A DNA stretch of 64,000 bases, taken from Modestobacter marinus. Its GTDB lineage: Bacteria; Actinomycetota; Actinomycetes; Mycobacteriales; Geodermatophilaceae. The DNA lies in assembly GCF_011758655.1 (NCBI RefSeq), contig NZ_JAAMPA010000001.1:1550001-1614000 (forward strand), read 5' to 3'. The notes under the pieces are model-generated. The model was not told the origin of the DNA. It saw only the letters and a list, made by a program, of their open reading frames with translations, and ran no database searches. Position numbers and translations under genes: made by a program. Shown piece by piece: positions 35,474-42,930 of the stretch; the first letter of the stretch is position 1, and each line of letters opens with the position of its first letter.

Positions 35474-36667
35474 ATGACGACGGTCCTGCGCCCCGGACCG
35501 GCCGCACCGGCCCGCACCTCGGGCACCACCAAGTACCTGGTGCCCGAGGTGGTGTTCGGCTGGGGGGCGCTGTCCGAGGCGGGGTTCGCCGCCCGCCGGC
35601 TCGGCGGCCGGCGGCCGTTCGTGGTCACCGACGGCGGGCTGGTCGAGGCCGGCTGGTGGCACGAGCTGACCGGCCACCTGGCCGAGGCGGGGCTGCGGCC
35701 GACGGTGTGGCAGGGGCTGACCCCCAACCCCAAGGACCACGAGGTGGCCGCCGGTGCGGAGCGCTACCGGGAGAGCGGCTGCGACGTGATCGTGGGCCTG
35801 GGCGGCGGCTCGGTGATCGACGCCGCCAAGGCCATCGCCGTGGTGGCCAGCAACGGCGGGTCGATCCTCGACTACGAGGGCGTCGACCGGGTGCGCACCG
35901 CGCTCCCGCCGACGGTCATGTGCCCGAGCACCGCCGGTACCGGCGCCGACGTCTCGCAGTTCACCGTCATCACCGACACCACCCGCCGGCTGAAGGCGAC
36001 GCTGATCGGGCGGGCCCTGGTGCCCGACATCTCGATCACCGACCCCCGGCTGCTGACCACCATGCCCGCCGACCTGGCCGCGGCGACCGGCCTGGACGCG
36101 CTGACGCACGGCGTCGAGGCCTACGTCTCGCGCGCCTCCGGCCCGCTCACCGACGTGCACGCCCTGCACGCGATCGAGCTGATCTGCGGCTCGCTGCGCC
36201 ACACGCTGCGCCACCCCACCGACGAGGCGGCGCGGACCGCGATGGCGCAGGCGAGCCTGGAGGCAGGGCTGGCCTTCACCAACGCGATCCTGGGCGCCAC
36301 GCACGCGATGAGCCACCAGGTGGGCGGCCTGCTCGACCTCCCGCACGGGGTGGTCAACGGCGTCCTGCTGCCGCACGTCATCCGGTTCAACGCCCGCACC
36401 GTGCCCGACCGGTTCGTCCCGATCGCGCGGGCCATGGGCCTGGACGTCGCCGGGTTGCCGGCCGACGTGGCGGCGGAGCTGGCCGCCGACGCGGTCGGCC
36501 GGCTGGCCGCGGAGCTGGGCTGCCCCCGGGGGCTGGCCGAGCTGGGCGTCCGGGACGCCGACGTCGACGTGCTGGCGAGGACGACGCTGGGCGACGCCTG
36601 CCTGTCCACCAACCCCCGGGACGCCGACCACGCCGACGTCGCCGCGCTGTTCCGCGCCGCCCTCTGA
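35474..36667 (+). CDS. Iron-containing (group III) alcohol dehydrogenase, ErcA-like
   Basis: A 397-residue metal-dependent alcohol dehydrogenase. The nucleotide-binding motif GGGSVIDAAKA is at residues 110-120. Metal ligands are suggested by LDALTHGVEAYVS, GATHAMSHQVGGLLDLPHG and the intervening His residues. The ATG at 35474 has GAGAGGG upstream. Its stop overlaps the start of the adjacent sensor kinase gene, and a response regulator follows. This arrangement recalls the Pseudomonas Erc system, where an iron-type dehydrogenase (ErcA) next to a kinase takes part in control of ethanol oxidation. A sensory or regulatory role rather than bulk catalysis is therefore possible. It differs clearly from the methanol dehydrogenase at 42931. 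Confidence 0.88.
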   Translation: MTTVLRPGPAAPARTSGTTKYLVPEVVFGWGALSEAGFAARRLGGRRPFVVTDGGLVEAGWWHELTGHLAEAGLRPTVWQGLTPNPKDHEVAAGAERYRESGCDVIVGLGGGSVIDAAKAIAVVASNGGSILDYEGVDRVRTALPPTVMCPSTAGTGADVSQFTVITDTTRRLKATLIGRALVPDISITDPRLLTTMPADLAAATGLDALTHGVEAYVSRASGPLTDVHALHAIELICGSLRHTLRHPTDEAARTAMAQASLEAGLAFTNAILGATHAMSHQVGGLLDLPHGVVNGVLLPHVIRFNARTVPDRFVPIARAMGLDVAGLPADVAAELAADAVGRLAAELGCPRGLAELGVRDADVDVLARTTLGDACLSTNPRDADHADVAALFRAAL

Positions 36668-38031
36668 TGCCGCCCCCACCCGGATCGGCCATGCCGGGCA
36701 CGGTCACGGGCACCGCCCCGCCGGGGATCAGCGAGCTCACCGGGCTGCGCTCGTCCAAGCCCAGCTGGTACGCCGAGTACCGGCACACCGCCGACAGCCT
36801 GCACCGGGCGCTGGGGTCGCTGGAGCACATCGCCCGCGTGCTGTCGGCGACCGGGCAGGGCGCCGGTGCGCTGTGCCGGGCGGTGGTCGACGCCTGCGCC
36901 GAGCACCTGGGCGCGCCGTGGGTGGTGCTGGCGCTGCGCGAGGCCGCCCTGCCGCTGGCCCGGCCGCGGCTGCTCGGCCGCGGGCCGGACGGCACGCCGG
37001 TCGGGGACCTCCCCGGGCTGCCGGGGGACGTGCGCCGGCCGGTGGCCGAGGCGCTCGCCGCCGCCGCGGTGGAGCCGTGGCAGACCGGCGACGGGGCGGT
37101 CGTCGTCCCGCTGGTGGTCGACGGTGAGCCGGTCGGCGCGCTGGTGGCCTGCGGCGGACCGCAGCAGCCGGCCTCCCCGGCCGACCTGGCGATCCTGCGG
37201 GTCGTGGGCAACCAGTCGGCGGTCGCGCTGCTGTCGGACCACCTGCTCGCCGGGTCCGAGGCGCTGCGCCGGCAGACCGAGCAGCTGTACGCCGAGGCCG
37301 AGCGGCGGGCGCAGGACCTCGCCGACCGGCACCGGGAGCTGGCCGAGGCCGAGCTGCGGCTGGACGTCGCCGCGCGGCGGGAGGCGGTGGACGCCGAGCG
37401 GCACCGGATCGCCCGGGAGCTGCACGACAGCGTCGCCCAGCACGTCCTCTCGGCCGGCATGACCATCGAGTGGTGCCGGCCGGAGGTGGCCCACCACGCG
37501 GAGGTGCACGCGCGCCTCGGGCACGCCAAGGCGCTCACCCGGGAGGCGGTCGAGCGGCTGCGGGTGGCCATCCACGCGCTCTCGGCCGAGCCGCACGACG
37601 AGCCGGGGCAGGGCCTGCCGGTGCTCCTCGGCCGGTTGCCCGACGTGCACGCGGTGCCCGGGCTCGCGGTCGCCGTCCGTGTCGAGGGCCGGCCCCGGTC
37701 GCTGCCGGCCGACGTCGAGCACTCGCTGTTCCAGATCGCCTCCGAGGCGCTGTTCAACACGGTGCGGCACGCGGCGGCGACCCGGTGCACGGTGCGGCTG
37801 GCCTACCGGGCCGCGGAGCTGCGGCTCTCCGTCGCCGACGACGGCCGCGGCGACCCCGAGGTGCTCCGCCGGATGCTGCGCACCGCCGGCCGGGACAGGG
37901 GCCAGCACCGCGGCCTGGCCAACATGGCCTCCCGCTGCCGGGACGTCGGCGCGACCCTGCGCTTCGGCCGGGCCCGGCTGGGCGGGGTGCGGGTGGAGGT
38001 CCGGCTGCCGCTGGAGGCCGGGGGTGGCTGA
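36667..38031 (+). CDS. GAF-domain sensor histidine kinase (NarL-type system)
   Basis: A 454-residue cytosolic kinase without membrane segments. A GAF-like domain spans about residues 60-200 (VDACAEHLGAPWVVLALRE ... LVACGG), followed by a coiled coil (EQLYAEAERRAQDLADRHRELAE). A HisKA_3 H-box comes next (RIARELHDSVAQHVL, His near 253), and an HATPase domain with N-box ASEALFNTVRHAAATR. The ATG overlaps the dehydrogenase stop (TGATG). It should phosphorylate the RR encoded next. Because it is coupled to an alcohol dehydrogenase, the signal is probably an alcohol, an aldehyde or redox state. Confidence 0.9.
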   Translation: MPPPPGSAMPGTVTGTAPPGISELTGLRSSKPSWYAEYRHTADSLHRALGSLEHIARVLSATGQGAGALCRAVVDACAEHLGAPWVVLALREAALPLARPRLLGRGPDGTPVGDLPGLPGDVRRPVAEALAAAAVEPWQTGDGAVVVPLVVDGEPVGALVACGGPQQPASPADLAILRVVGNQSAVALLSDHLLAGSEALRRQTEQLYAEAERRAQDLADRHRELAEAELRLDVAARREAVDAERHRIARELHDSVAQHVLSAGMTIEWCRPEVAHHAEVHARLGHAKALTREAVERLRVAIHALSAEPHDEPGQGLPVLLGRLPDVHAVPGLAVAVRVEGRPRSLPADVEHSLFQIASEALFNTVRHAAATRCTVRLAYRAAELRLSVADDGRGDPEVLRRMLRTAGRDRGQHRGLANMASRCRDVGATLRFGRARLGGVRVEVRLPLEAGGG

Positions 38032-38665
38032 GCAGATCCGGCTGGTCATCGTCGACGACCACGCCATCGTGCGGCAGGGGCTGCGGTCGATCCTGGAACG
38101 GGAGCCGGGGATCGAGGTCGTGGGCGAGGCCGCGACCGCCGAGGAGGCCCTGGACCTGGTCGCGGCGACCCGGCCGCACATCGTGCTGCTGGACCTCAAG
38201 CTGTCGGCCGGCTCCGACGTCGAGGGCCTGGCCCTGTGCGGGCGGCTGACGGCCCGGGCGCCGGCCCCGGGGGTGCTGGTGGTCACCACGTTCCTGGACC
38301 AGCGGCTGGTGCTGGAGGCGATCCACCAGGGCGCGCGCGGCTACGTCCTCAAGGACGTCGACGCGGTGGCGCTGGTCGCCGCGATCCGGGCGGTGCGCCG
38401 GGGCGAGAGCGCCTTCGACAGCCACAGCGCCGCCGTCGTCGTCCGGTCGTTGCACGCTCCGGCGCCCGCGACCACCGACCTGACCGCCCGGGAGCGGGAG
38501 GTGCTGGCGCTGCTGGCCCGGGGGCTGTCCAACGAGGCCATCGGCCGGGAGCTGTTCATCTCGGCGACGACGGCGAAGTTCCACGTGCACAACCTGCTCC
38601 GCAAGCTGTCGGTGTCCCGCCGTGCCGAGGCGGTCTACGCCGGGTCGAAGCTCGGTCTCATCTGA
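38024..38665 (+). CDS. LuxR/NarL-family response regulator
   Basis: A 213-residue regulator with a receiver domain (phospho-acceptor Asp57 in VLLDLKL, acidic DD at 11-12, Lys in GYVLKDVD) and a C-terminal LuxR HTH (LTAREREVLALLARGLSNEAIG, then TAKFHVHNLLRKLSV). The GTG start lies inside the kinase gene, 8 bp before its stop. The 3' end overlaps the DUF389 gene on the other strand by 31 bp. It is the natural candidate to switch on the alcohol dehydrogenase and methanol dehydrogenase promoters of this region. Confidence 0.92.
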   Translation: MAEQIRLVIVDDHAIVRQGLRSILEREPGIEVVGEAATAEEALDLVAATRPHIVLLDLKLSAGSDVEGLALCGRLTARAPAPGVLVVTTFLDQRLVLEAIHQGARGYVLKDVDAVALVAAIRAVRRGESAFDSHSAAVVVRSLHAPAPATTDLTAREREVLALLARGLSNEAIGRELFISATTAKFHVHNLLRKLSVSRRAEAVYAGSKLGLI

Positions 38666-39474
38666 GCGGCGACCTGCATGCGGGGTCCGGCCGCCGGGCC
38701 GGCGGGGAGCGCGGTGCTGGAGGTGACCCCGGACTCCGGCGGGGTCTGCGACACCGTCCCGGTCGCCTGGGCCCAGGACAGCAGCAGGCCGACGACCACG
38801 AGGACGGCCACCGGCACCAGCGCCAGGGGGCGGAGCCCTCCCCGCCCGGCGGAGACGAGCAGGGCCAGGACCCCCATCCCGATGATCAGGCCGACGTTCA
38901 TGCCGAGGAGCAGCAGCCCGCCGAGGACCGGTTCCGCCGCGCCGGTGTACAGCGAGATCGCCGACGCACCCACGGCGGGGACCAGGGCGAGCGCCGCGAC
39001 GGTGCCGATGAGGGTGTCGGTCTTCTGGTGGGCCTGGGCGGTGGTGCCGGCCAGGCCGGCGGCCACCGCGGCGGCCATGGACCACCAGCCGGGGTGCACC
39101 CGTTCCTGCAGGAGGGGCTTGGTCGACAGCGCGATGTCCGCGGGGACGACCCCGACCGCGGCCATCACGGCGGTGGTGGCCAGGGCGGTGCCGAAGGCCA
39201 GCACGAGGCCGGCGAGCGCGACGCCCAGGCCGCGGGCGGCCTGGGTCCGGTTCCGGGCGACCAGCGCGAACGGCACCAGGGCCAGCGGCGGCATCAGCGG
39301 CGCCACGATCATCGAGCCGATGAGGATGGGCACCGAGTCGGACAGCAGCGCCACCGAGGCGAGCACCCCGGACACGGCCATGAACAGCAGGTAGCTGCCG
39401 GAGAGCCGCACCTCGGAGTCGATCGACTCGACGGTGTCCTCGTCGATCAGCGACGGGGGCGTGGAGCGGGGCAC
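38635..39474 (-). CDS. DUF389 membrane protein
   Basis: A 279-residue membrane protein with about six hydrophobic segments. The family motif SVPILIGSMIVAPLMPPLALVPFALVARN lies at about residues 46-75. The short soluble N-terminus carries DEDTVESIDSEVRLSGSYLL. DUF389 proteins (TIGR00341/TIGR00271 relatives) have no established function. The 3' end overlaps the response regulator gene tail to tail, which is unusual and may cause antisense interference. Confidence 0.85.
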   Translation of the reverse strand: MPRSTPPSLIDEDTVESIDSEVRLSGSYLLFMAVSGVLASVALLSDSVPILIGSMIVAPLMPPLALVPFALVARNRTQAARGLGVALAGLVLAFGTALATTAVMAAVGVVPADIALSTKPLLQERVHPGWWSMAAAVAAGLAGTTAQAHQKTDTLIGTVAALALVPAVGASAISLYTGAAEPVLGGLLLLGMNVGLIIGMGVLALLVSAGRGGLRPLALVPVAVLVVVGLLLSWAQATGTVSQTPPESGVTSSTALPAGPAAGPRMQVAAQMRPSFDPA

Positions 39475-39553
39475 GTGACCATCCTGGGCGCCAGGCGGCG
39501 ACCCGGCAGGTCCAGCGCTCCCGGTGGGCCGATCCGGCGGCCGTCCGGTCGGG

Positions 39554-40024
39554 TCAGGCCGGCGGAGCCTCCGCGATCGCCTTGATCGCGGCGAGGGTGG
39601 CCGGGATGCTCTCGTGCGCCGCGCGGGTGCGGTCCTCGATCTGCGTCTGCGCCTCGTCCCCGTACCGCTCGGCGAAGAACTGCAGGCCGGCGGGGAGGAA
39701 CTCCCAGGACTCGGTCAGCCGGGTGCCGCCCTCGACCGGCTCCATCGTGAAGCCCCAGCGCACCAGCTTCCCGCCGACCAGGAAGGCGAACTCCCGGCCG
39801 GGCTCGGCGGCGACCACCTGGCTGCGGGTCTCCCAGGTGCGCCCCGGCACCTCGTTGCGGCCGGTGAACCAGGCGCCCACCTCGGCCGAGGCCCCCTCGT
39901 CCCACCAGCAGGCGGTGCAGATCGGGCTCCACTCGCCGGTCCGGGTCACGTCGGACACCAGTGCGTAGAGCGCCTCCGGCGACGAGCGGACGACGACGGA
40001 CCCGTCATGGGTGAGGCTGTCCAT
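39554..40024 (-). CDS. SRPBCC (START-like) protein
   Basis: A 156-residue helix-grip fold protein with the polyketide cyclase/dehydrase pattern: SSPEALYALVSDVTRTGEWSP near the N-terminus, GAWFTGRNEVPGRTW in the middle and EGGTRLTESWEFLP before the long C-terminal helix. Such proteins bind hydrophobic ligands. The ATG at 40024 is favoured over an in-frame start 27 bases upstream. No biosynthetic partner is evident. Confidence 0.86.
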   Translation of the reverse strand: MDSLTHDGSVVVRSSPEALYALVSDVTRTGEWSPICTACWWDEGASAEVGAWFTGRNEVPGRTWETRSQVVAAEPGREFAFLVGGKLVRWGFTMEPVEGGTRLTESWEFLPAGLQFFAERYGDEAQTQIEDRTRAAHESIPATLAAIKAIAEAPPA

Positions 40025-40053
40025 CCCGGCATCCTCGCAGCGACCGGCCACCG

Positions 40054-40108
40054 GGGCTCAGCGGGACGGGCTCGGCGGGGCGGGCTCAGCGGGACGGCTC
40101 AGCGGGAC
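40054..40108. repeat. Four tandem 14-bp units at the 3' end of the VWA gene
   Basis: GGGCTCAGCGGGAC (40054), GGGCTCGGCGGGGC, GGGCTCAGCGGGAC and a last 13-base unit follow head to tail. The stop codon of the VWA gene lies in the last unit, so every intact unit repeats a potential in-frame or out-of-frame stop (TCA on the plus strand). It looks like slippage-driven expansion of the gene end. Confidence 0.75.
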
Positions 40109-41610
40109 GAGGCGCGGGTGACCACGTCGGTCGCCCAGCTGTCCAGCGCCGAGTGGTCGCGGACCACCTCCACCCGGTCGCAGCTCTCCGCGTACGCCGG
40201 CAGGTCGCAGCCCCCCAGCGCCCAGCTGTACCGCGGCTCCGGGGTCAGCCAGATCGTCTCCCGCACCCGGCGGGTCAGGTCGGCGAAGACGTCCAGCCGC
40301 GGGGCGTTGCCGTTCCCGCGGCCGTCCCCGAGCACCAGCAGCGTCGACCGGCGGGTGAAGGCCCCGGAGTGGTCGGCGGCCAGGGTGGCGAACGCCGTCC
40401 CGTAGTCGCTGGCGGCGTCCACGTCGATGACGTCGCCCCCGAAGACCAGGCCCAGCGCGTGCTCCAGCGGGTGCTCGTCGAACAGGTCGGTGATCTCCAC
40501 GACGTCGTCGACGAAGGCGAAGGTGCGCACCTGGGCGAACAGGTCCTGCAGCGCGTGGACGACGTGCAGGGTGAACCGCGCCGTCGCCCGCACCGACAGG
40601 CTGACGTCGGCGACCACGACCAGCCGCGGCTTGTCCTCCGCCAGCCGGGTGGTGACCGGCCGGAACGGGACGCCGTCGTAGCGCATGTTGCGCCGCATGG
40701 TGCGGGCCACGTCGATCCGGCCGCGCGGCGACTGCCGCTTCTTGTGGGTCAGCCCGCCGTGCAGCGTGCCGGCCAGCCGGCGCAGCGACTCCTCGATCCG
40801 GGCCCGCTCCGCCTCGGTCACCTTCTCCACCGGCGCCCGGGCCAGCTCCCGCTCCTCGACGGCCAGGTCGGTCATCTCGGCGAGCTTCTGCAGGTGCGCG
40901 GCCAGCAGCTCGGGGAGGTCCTCGATCACCCCGGCCAGCTGGCGGCGCAGCAGCTCGGCGACCTCGGGGTCCAGGTCGCCGGTCGGGTCGGCCAGCCAGT
41001 CGCGCAGCGCCTGCTGCTGGGCCACCGTCAGCTGGGCGTCCAGCGGGGTGCCGCCGCCGCGCACCAGCTCGCCGGGCAGGCCCGGGTCGTGCAGCCGCTC
41101 GACCTCCAGCTGGACCTTCTGCGCCTCGGTGGCGTCCCCGCCACCGCTGTCGGAGGAGAGCACGATCTGCTCGGTCAGCGACGCCAGGTCGATCCGGTTC
41201 GCCTCCTGGTGCAGGTTGTACTGGGTGGCCAGGTCCTCCGGCCGGAAGAACTCCTTGATGTCCACCGGCTTGCCGTGGCTGTGCCCCTCGGCCACCTCGG
41301 CGTCCGGGTCCGGCGACCAGCTCATCCGGGTCAGCTCCCCGGTGTCGGCCAGGTCGTCGTGGCTGTGGCCGTGCTCCTCCTCGGCCGGCAGCACCGGCCG
41401 GAGGGTGAAGAACCGGGCGAAGGTGTCGGCGAAGACCTCGGCGTCCCGCCGGTCCTTGAGCAGTGCCGCCCCCAGGGCGGCCTCCAGCGCGGCCCGGTCG
41501 CGCAGCCCGACGGCGGTGGCCGCCGCGAAGGCGTCCAGCGCCTCCGCGGTGGAGATCCGCATGCCCCGCAGCCGGAGCAGCCGGACGAAGCGGTGCAGCG
41601 CCCCCTCCAT
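40099..41610 (-). CDS. VWA domain protein downstream of methanol dehydrogenase and MoxR
   Basis: A 503-residue CoxE-like protein with an N-terminal helical part and a C-terminal VWA domain whose MIDAS reads ADVSLSV (about residue 335). Two small histidine clusters occur early: EEEHGHSHDDL (80-86) and EGHSHGKP (109-115). The His-rich tail of the MoxR encoded before it is of the same type. The ATG is one base after the MoxR stop, so the two are coupled. The conserved middle part contains HKKRQSPRGRIDVARTMRRNMRYDG. It probably forms a complex with that MoxR ATPase to activate or metallate the methanol dehydrogenase. Confidence 0.87.
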   Translation of the reverse strand: MEGALHRFVRLLRLRGMRISTAEALDAFAAATAVGLRDRAALEAALGAALLKDRRDAEVFADTFARFFTLRPVLPAEEEHGHSHDDLADTGELTRMSWSPDPDAEVAEGHSHGKPVDIKEFFRPEDLATQYNLHQEANRIDLASLTEQIVLSSDSGGGDATEAQKVQLEVERLHDPGLPGELVRGGGTPLDAQLTVAQQQALRDWLADPTGDLDPEVAELLRRQLAGVIEDLPELLAAHLQKLAEMTDLAVEERELARAPVEKVTEAERARIEESLRRLAGTLHGGLTHKKRQSPRGRIDVARTMRRNMRYDGVPFRPVTTRLAEDKPRLVVVADVSLSVRATARFTLHVVHALQDLFAQVRTFAFVDDVVEITDLFDEHPLEHALGLVFGGDVIDVDAASDYGTAFATLAADHSGAFTRRSTLLVLGDGRGNGNAPRLDVFADLTRRVRETIWLTPEPRYSWALGGCDLPAYAESCDRVEVVRDHSALDSWATDVVTRASSR

Positions 41611-41611
41611 C

Positions 41612-42853
41612 TCAGACCGGACGGCGCCGGGCGCTGCCGCCGCGGGTGCCGGAGAACGACCGGGAGCCCTGGCCGCTGCGCACCTCCCGCGGCGTCGCCG
41701 GTGCGTCCGCCGGGCCGCCGCGGGCGCCGTAGGAGTCGTCGTGCCGGCCGGGCCGGTCCTTGGCCGCGCGCACCCGCTTCCCGTCGTCCTCGCCACCACC
41801 AGAACGGCCGTTCTGGTGGGGGGCGGGGTCGTGGGAGTGGGAGTGGCCGGCGTGGTCGTGCGGGCCGTGGCTGTGCGGGCCGTGGTCGTGCGGGTGGGCG
41901 GGCACGGTGGCGTTGGGGTCCAGCAGGCGGGGGAGGGCCTCGCGGGAGCGCTGCACGTCCCGCTCGTACTTGGCCACCACCGAGACGGTGTCGGCGAGCA
42001 CCCCGGCGTCCAGCTCGCTGACGCCCAGCACCGCGAGGGTGCGGGCCCAGTCGATGGTCTCGGAGATGCTCGGTGCCTTGCGCAGGTCCAGGCCGCGCAG
42101 GCCGCGGACGATCTGCACCAGTCGTTGCGCGGCGGCGTCGTCCAGACCGGTGTCCTTGGAGCGCAGGATCTCCAGCTCGCGCTCGGCGTCGGGGTACTCC
42201 AGGAACAGGTGCAGGCAGCGCCGCTTCAGGGCCGCCGACAGGTCGCGGGTGTTGTTCGAGGTGAGGACGACGTACGGCGGGTCCTGCGCGACGAACGTGC
42301 CGATCTCCGGCACCGACACCTGGTACTCGGCGAGCATCTCCAGCAGCACCGCCTCCAGCGCCTCGTCGGCCCGGTCGACCTCGTCGATGAGCAGCACCAC
42401 CGGCTCCGGTGAGCGCACCGCCTCCAGCAGCGGGCGGGCGGCCAGGAAGCGCTCGTTGAAGAAGGCGCTGTCGGCGCTGGCGACCCGGTCGACCGCCTCG
42501 GCCATCGTCGTCGTCTCGGCCAGCAGCTCCGCCGCCTTGTCCCGCAGGATCTGGGTGTAGAGCAGCTGCTTGCCGTAGTCCCACTCGTACAGCGCCTTGG
42601 TCTCGTCCTGCCCCTCGTAGCACTGCAGCCGGAGCAGCCGCCGGCCGGTGGCCGCGGCGAGGGTCTTGGCCAGCTCGGTCTTGCCCACCCCGGCCGGGCC
42701 CTCCAGCAGCAGCGGCTTGGCCAGCCGGCACATCACGAAGGTGGTGGTGGCCAGCCGCCGGTCGGTGACGTAGCCGTGCGCGGCGAAGGCGGCGGCGACG
42801 TCGTCGGGGCTGTCGAACGGGGCAGGGGTGGGCTGGACGTCGGTCGCGGTCAT
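41612..42853 (-). CDS. MoxR-family AAA+ ATPase with His-rich tail
   Basis: A 413-residue AAA+ ATPase of CoxD type. Walker A EGPAGVGKTE is at residues 51-60, LQCYEGQDETKALYEWDYG follows, Walker B is VVLLIDEVDRADE, and sensor 1 is VVLTSNNTRDLSAALKRRC. After the ATPase (about residue 310) comes an extra 100-residue tail beginning with 11 histidines in 27 residues, interleaved with Asp and Ser (HDHGPHSHGPHDH), then a basic disordered part. Such a tail is a metal-binding feature and is absent from the other three MoxR proteins here. A copy of the 24-bp palindrome lies within the tail coding region. The ATG at 42853 is 77 bp after the methanol dehydrogenase stop. Confidence 0.9.
   Translation of the reverse strand: MTATDVQPTPAPFDSPDDVAAAFAAHGYVTDRRLATTTFVMCRLAKPLLLEGPAGVGKTELAKTLAAATGRRLLRLQCYEGQDETKALYEWDYGKQLLYTQILRDKAAELLAETTTMAEAVDRVASADSAFFNERFLAARPLLEAVRSPEPVVLLIDEVDRADEALEAVLLEMLAEYQVSVPEIGTFVAQDPPYVVLTSNNTRDLSAALKRRCLHLFLEYPDAERELEILRSKDTGLDDAAAQRLVQIVRGLRGLDLRKAPSISETIDWARTLAVLGVSELDAGVLADTVSVVAKYERDVQRSREALPRLLDPNATVPAHPHDHGPHSHGPHDHAGHSHSHDPAPHQNGRSGGGEDDGKRVRAAKDRPGRHDDSYGARGGPADAPATPREVRSGQGSRSFSGTRGGSARRRPV
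41796..41819. repeat. 24-bp perfect palindrome inside moxR (family 1 copy)
   Basis: CCACCAGAACGG is followed by its exact reverse complement. It is the same sequence as the core of 24633-24660 apart from compensated A/G and T/C differences in both arms. It encodes residues of the low-complexity MoxR tail (around QNGRSGG), which can tolerate an insertion. Confidence 0.78.
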
Positions 42854-42930
42854 CGGACGCGGTGCTCCCTGGGACTGGGCGGGGCGGGCGGACCGGGGGC
42901 GGGGCGGGCTGCCCCGCCCCCGGGGGAGGC

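Noticed and set aside
35474-36667. Calling the iron-type dehydrogenase a second methanol dehydrogenase
   Set aside because: It lacks the characteristic mno N-terminus and sequence, is about 30 residues shorter, and is coupled to a two-component system instead of MoxR-VWA.
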